Source of the DNA: Oxytricha trifallax
Lineage: Eukaryota; Ciliophora; Spirotrichea; Sporadotrichida; Oxytrichidae
NCBI GenBank assembly: GCA_000711775.1
Contig: ARYC01000156.1
Span: forward strand, 35,117 to 99,116
Direction of reading: 5' to 3'
Length of the DNA stretch: 64,000 nt
Of this stretch, positions 59,413 through 64,000 are shown in pieces. Position numbers and translations under genes: made by a program. Position 1 is the first letter of the stretch. The number at the start of each line of letters is the position of its first letter. The notes under the pieces were generated by a model. The model did not search any database. It had not been told where the DNA came from and saw nothing but the letters and a program-made list of their open reading frames with translations.

Positions 59413-62029
59413 AAAAATAATTAAGTTTGTGCCTATAGGGGAACTAGAAAGAAAATCAATAACAAATTTACTTAAAACTTTTGATTATTGATTGATTTAT
59501 TTGTAAAGATTTAATTTTCCATTTTAACTAATAATTTGCTATAAAGATAATTTAATTTTTAAGGCAGATTGAATTTTAACCTTATAAACTGAAAGTTGTA
59601 TATACTCTCCAAAAAGTAGGCATTTGAAATTAATAAAAGTCCACCAAATATACAAAAAGTTGGGGAAGCAATTGTTTTATCGAATTTTAGGCAAGAGAAA
59701 TCTGGCAATGGTGAAGGACACTAAATATTAATCAGCTAAATACTAACTATAAACATTGAGAAAGCAGTGTGACACATATAGCATGTTAATAGAAGTAGCT
59801 TCAATTTAAGTATAAATATATGCTATTTATTTAATTTAATTAAATTTAATTATATCAATGTATTTAATATAATTTTTAATTTCCAAGCATCACTTTATTT
59901 TCTGGGACTATCTTCACTAGTAGTTAATATAAACAAAATTAGGGTTATGGCTATGGAAGTTAATTTTTCATATTAATTATATAATTATAGCAGTTTTTAT
60001 TAGGTTAAAAGATTTTAGGTATTTTATCTAATGAAAAGCAAGTTTAGAGAATCAAACTTGAATGTTAGGATTAATTAAACAGAATCTACACAAATTCTTT
60101 TAATAAATTAAGAGCAAAAATGGCATAGGTTTGGTTTTCCCGTAGCATTATAAGGCTTTTTTTTCAAGAATTTTTCAATTTTATATTGCAATATTTGTAT
60201 CAACAGACTAGATTAAATTTTTTTTAAATCTGGGTCACTGATAATAAAATAATTATTTATAATATAAACTATCTTGTTGATAAGTCAACTTTATTTTTTA
60301 ATTTATCATAAATAATAGCTTAATTTATGATGAAACTTTTTAATTTAAAATTGTGATATAATATAATTAATTTATCCTGACTTGTTTATAAGTAATAATA
60401 TAGTGAAAAAAGTTTTATTATAATAATATTAAATGAGAAGTAAGGATGATATTTGTAGTAACATCAATCTCATCTTAATACAAGGTAACATTGACAAATT
60501 CTTAAACATCAAATTTTTGGGGAGGGGGGAAGTTTCCAGCCCCCAAACAGTTTCTTGCCCCAAAAGGTAGTTTCCTGCCCCCAACATTAAATTTTATGTT
60601 TTTTGAATAATTTTAATTGAAACAATAAATTTAAATTTCAATTACCATAATCATGTACTACACAACATTTATTATTATATAATTTTCAAGGTACATAATT
60701 ATTCTTTATCAAATTATATATTATTAACAAGGCTAAAATAAGTGATTTTTATGAATAATTAATGATAATTCTCATTAAATTTTAAATTCATTATCAAGGT
60801 AGAAATGATATTTGAAGCTAAATTAAAAAAATTACATCATAATTTATGATAAAGATTCTTTGAAAATTATAAAAATTACATATTTTTATGTATAGGGCAG
60901 GAAACTTCCGAAGGGGAGAAGAAACTACCTTTTTGGGGGGAGGAAACTTCCCCCTAGGGTGCATATAAAATTTTGGGGCAGGAAACTTCTCCCCCCCCCA
61001 ATTTTTGAATAAAGAACCCATCATCGTAATTCCCAATTTCCAATATTCTTGAGTATATGATGAATATGACTTAACATAAATAATCTATTCCTAACATAAA
61101 AGCGGTCAGTGTAGGATGTATCATTAAATACTAAGTTAAATTATATATTTAAAGAGTAAAATTATATAATATTATAAAATTTCCTTATAATGTTTCACCC
61201 CACAAATATAATTATAATATGATAAATTTAACAATACAATTATAAGATAAAGTTTTTTAGGATGTAGTTTGACTAATGCATGTAACTCAAAGATGAAGTT
61301 GAAAAGCTTATTTTTAAGCTTATATTTAATTTTTTCCATCTTACTTTTGATATTTGAAAGCAGGCTCATTAATAATTCAATTTAAATATTAAGAGGTAAT
61401 TCCTAATTTATAATATTTATTGAAACAAGTTGATTTAGAAAATTGATAAGACATATTATATTTTACTCAAATAAAGTATTTATATATAAAAAGACTGCTT
61501 TCTAGGTTAAGATTTTATTTCTAATAATTAAAAGGTAAAAGTCTTGAGAAAAATAGATTAGCCATGATTTTGGGGTATTTAATAAAAAAAAAGATCCTCA
61601 ACCTATTTCTATAAAGGTTGACTAAGAGAAATTGTTTTAAAATCTATTAATATACAGATAATTAAATTTTAAGCAGCTTAGAAAAATAAATGCCAAAATA
61701 TAAAGTAAAAATTAATTATAAATATTTTTAAATCTTTTTTTATATTTATCTTTGGGTAAAAATTACAAATTTAGTTTAAAATAATTTATAATAATATATC
61801 AGATTAAGATGATCTTATTTATTAATATAAGTAAAGTTTTTTTTACTTTGAAAAATAAATATTATGATTAACTTAATACTATTGTTATGTAAGATAATAT
61901 ACCATTTATGAAAAGAAAGACTGATTTTTATGCATTTTAAAATTATTTCCAATCACTAAGTGCTCATTATTCCAAATTAATTCATTTTCAATATTTAAAT
62001 TTAATATTATTGATTAATAAAGAAATAAA
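59413..62029. other. AT-rich stretch with purine-rich repeats
   Basis: No gene supported. At 60510-60590 and 60893-61003 are alternating blocks such as GGGGCAGGAAACTTC and TTTCCTGCCCCCAACATT in both orientations, related to 37115-37175. Confidence 0.5.
60893..61003. repeat. GGGGCAGGAAACTTC repeat cluster
   Basis: Three near-copies of GGCAGGAAACTTC/GAGGAAACTTCCCCC within 110 bp, with the inverse form at 60525-60585. Together they could fold as a ~480-bp inverted pair. Confidence 0.55.
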
Positions 62030-62112
62030 TAAATACTTAAACCCCAATACGTATGTGCATAAGAATTTGATAAGTGCTTAAACGAATTTAATTAAATGTG
62101 CTAATACGAAAA
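62030..62112 (+). repeat. Dispersed repeat shared with 37205-37290
   Basis: GTGCATAAGAATTTGATAAG followed by TGCTTAAACGAATTTAATTA parallels 37232-37270. It marks an abrupt switch from AT-rich DNA to the richer-GC region that runs to the window edge. Confidence 0.7.
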
Positions 62113-62576
62113 ATAAATTAAGGCTTTTTAACTAAATTTGAAAGTGCCTCTTTAAGGTCCTTAGAAAGCGAGTCCGTGAAAAGCAGCGAATATTGAATCT
62201 TGAATTTTCTTAGCACTTAACCGTACCAATTGATTAAGAATGATTAGTCAACTCGAAACAACCTAAAAATCCAGTACCTTTCCCTATTCACTTCCCCTCT
62301 TTTTCAACATTTTCCTTCCCCCTACCCTGGCAACCCCCTAAAATCCAGTCTTTTGGCTTAAGCCAGAGCCCCTTTTTCGACTTTCAAACCTTCTACCCGA
62401 AATTTCCATTTTGAGTATCATTAACTTCTAGCGATTCCCTCCTTCACATTTCTCCTCGCCATTATTCAGTTATAGACAGGCAAGGCTTTTGAATTTTAAC
62501 GGATTTCGCGATTTCGACATTTTTTTAAAAAGCCAATTTTGGATGGGCTCGAGCTCGAAACTTTCTAAAAATTATC

Positions 62577-62816
62577 ATGGCTCTTCAACCACCCATCACC
62601 TTGAGACTTAAAGTTGCTAGTTATATTAGTAATAGTGAATTATATCTACTTGAAGTGCAATTTCCTCTAGCTAGCTCTAAATCCGGAGGATAGAGACGAA
62701 AGTGTGAAAAATCTCTCAGTAAATTTGCAAAAATCCAATCCAAATTTTAATAATCCAGCTATTTAGTATTAAAATCCAGTCGAACTAATCATTAAAATCT
62801 ACCATAAACTAGATGA
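62577..62816 (+). CDS. Short ORF upstream of the terminal gene
   Basis: ATG 62577 to TGA 62814-62816, 79 residues (MALQPPITLRLKVASYIS ...). Uses Gln codons of TAA/TAG type near its end. No family. The DNA around it repeats AATCCAG many times, so it may be regulatory rather than coding. Confidence 0.3.
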
Positions 62817-62836
62817 ATCCAGCCCCTGGATTTTAG

Positions 62837-64000
62837 ATGGCTTCTAAGACTGACCCTCCTCAACTTCTCAATAAGGAAGCTGGTAAGCTCAAATCTTTGA
62901 TATTACCTTCTATTTAGAACCTATTAATGATTAGCAGGTGCCAGAACTGGTACCCGAACAAGAAAACTTACCTCAGATTTTTGAAAATCTACTAGCCAAT
63001 GTAAATCTTGAAAATGCGGGTAAACCTAAAGGTATAAAATCTGAATATAAAAATGCACAAGACAGTGCTAAAATCAATCGTGCAAAGGAATTTCTGCACT
63101 AAAACAACTTTAATTTAAGTTTGCTGCTGGAGCAGGTGGATTTTGCAGGCTTTGAAAAGACTAAGGATTTTAAGTAGTACGTGAGAAAGTATTTAAATAA
63201 CAATAAACCCAAGTAAGTGAAGCAGAGCCACGAAAGTAAATCTGTAATTTCAGAGCCTCCTGAACTATCTGCAATCGACGAAGAGGTGAAGGTGAGTGAT
63301 TTCACTACGAGCGAAGCTTTGCAAGGATTAGAAACATGATAAAGAACCCTTACCTCAACTCTTTATTGACTAGGGCACGATCATCGGCCACGAGGTGTTA
63401 ATTAAACACTTTGAAAATTTCAAATATTCTAAATATTATGAAAGGTCTTGCATCTTGCAAGAAATAGTGACTCATAACACTCAGTCACTTTTATCATTCT
63501 TGAACAATTTTGAGAACGTCAACGATCAATAAATACTCTAGGACCTGTTCTCCCTGCTGGTGGATTTAATTCTCAGCAATAGTAATATTGATCAAGACTC
63601 CAAGCCTCGTATCTTTTTAGCAGCTTTGGGTTATTATATGGGAGAAAAAGTCGAAGTTGAAGACTCACTTATTTTGGAATCAATATTATTATTAATTCGC
63701 TCGCCTAATGCAAGGCAGGCACTAGGCCTGCCAAATTACGTATTCTTCAACACAGCTTCAGCCTTCACTAAACAGCTTGCTCAAGTGAAAAAACTGGATG
63801 ATTCAAACCCTTATGTAATACAATTTATGAGTGACAACTGGTAGTTATACTCAATTAACCCTCAAGTTAGAAGGTTAATACCTTCTTCATTCTTTATATT
63901 GAATGTGCCTTTCATCACTTTACGCAAACAAGACTGCGGCTTGCACTTAATCAGAGATATTCCAGTTGCATATACAGAGCACTTCGTGAGAATTTGTGCT
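62837..64000 (+). CDS. Unknown protein, 5' part, runs off the window (two frameshifts)
   Basis: ATG 62837 (MASKTDPPQLLNKEAGKLKS) opens a frame that shifts near 62930; it then reads PELVPEQENLPQIFENLLAN … LLLEQVDFAGFEKTKDFKQY to TGA 63338-63340. A second shift before that stop continues LFIDQGTIIGHEVLIKHFEN, SCILQEIVTHNTQSLLSFL, DLFSLLVDLILSN and on to the last base. The style (Lys-rich start, acidic linker, then repeated leucine-rich helices) resembles the N-terminal 500 residues of the helicase-like protein at 2739-5353, but no motif proves kinship. The helicase core, if present, would lie beyond the window. Confidence 0.6.

Noticed and set aside
60818-61036. Minus-strand ORF across the GGAAACTTCC repeats
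   Set aside because: Built from the purine-rich repeat units rather than protein-like sequence.
61172-61369. Minus-strand 65-codon ORF
   Set aside because: Lys/Leu-rich chance frame in AT-rich DNA; no support.
1-64000. CRISPR arrays, rRNA genes, bacterial operons
   Set aside because: No regularly spaced repeats, rRNA-like sequence or polycistronic layout; the code and transposons point to a ciliate germline genome.

Overview
This window looks like germline (micronuclear) DNA of a hypotrich ciliate of the Oxytricha/Sterkiella/Stylonychia type. The evidence is: (1) reading frames are coherent only if TAA and TAG are glutamine and TGA is the sole stop; (2) there are four copies of a transposon whose ends carry the C4A4 telomere repeat and whose three genes match the published TBE (telomere-bearing element) layout of Oxytricha; (3) ordinary cellular genes (hybrid histidine kinase, PAS/multi-membrane protein, PP2C phosphatase, a membrane protein) appear as short, richer-GC islands separated by very AT-rich DNA or whole transposons. 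That is the arrangement expected of macronuclear-destined segments (MDSs) separated by internal eliminated sequences (IESs). Species assignment is inference.

Layout. 178-5353: a divergent TBE-like element (transposase plus convergent 22-kDa-type ORF) without telomeric ends, followed by a long ORF for a superfamily-2 helicase-like protein. 5.4-10.9 kb: AT-rich DNA with an intact and two decayed copies of a TA-flanked foldback element. 10.9-18.6 kb: minus-strand hybrid histidine kinase in about six pieces, split by TBE copy A (12214-16287) and a foldback element. 18.7-24.7 kb: foldback elements, large palindromes and a C-rich repeat pair. 26-30.6 kb: TBE copy B inside a minus-strand reading frame. 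31-38 kb: minus-strand gene fragments (kinase-like piece, four-helix membrane protein). 38.2-50.4 kb: TBE copies C (truncated, its transposase split by a foldback element), D and E, with the C-terminal part of a PP2C phosphatase between D and E. 50.5-51.3 kb: a 349-bp-arm palindrome. 51.7-59.4 kb: plus-strand PAS-domain multi-membrane gene in pieces, also hit by a foldback element. 59.4-62.1 kb: AT-rich DNA with purine-rich repeats. 62.2 kb to the edge: a second long, richer-GC reading frame of unknown function that may be related to the helicase gene.

How it fits together: TBE genes are thought to supply transposase activity used to remove transposons and IESs during macronuclear development; here the TBEs and foldback elements themselves sit as eliminated sequence inside or between host gene segments. 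Almost every TBE gene here has small frameshifts, so most copies are probably no longer fully functional. All translations were made by eye from the sequence; frameshift positions are approximate.
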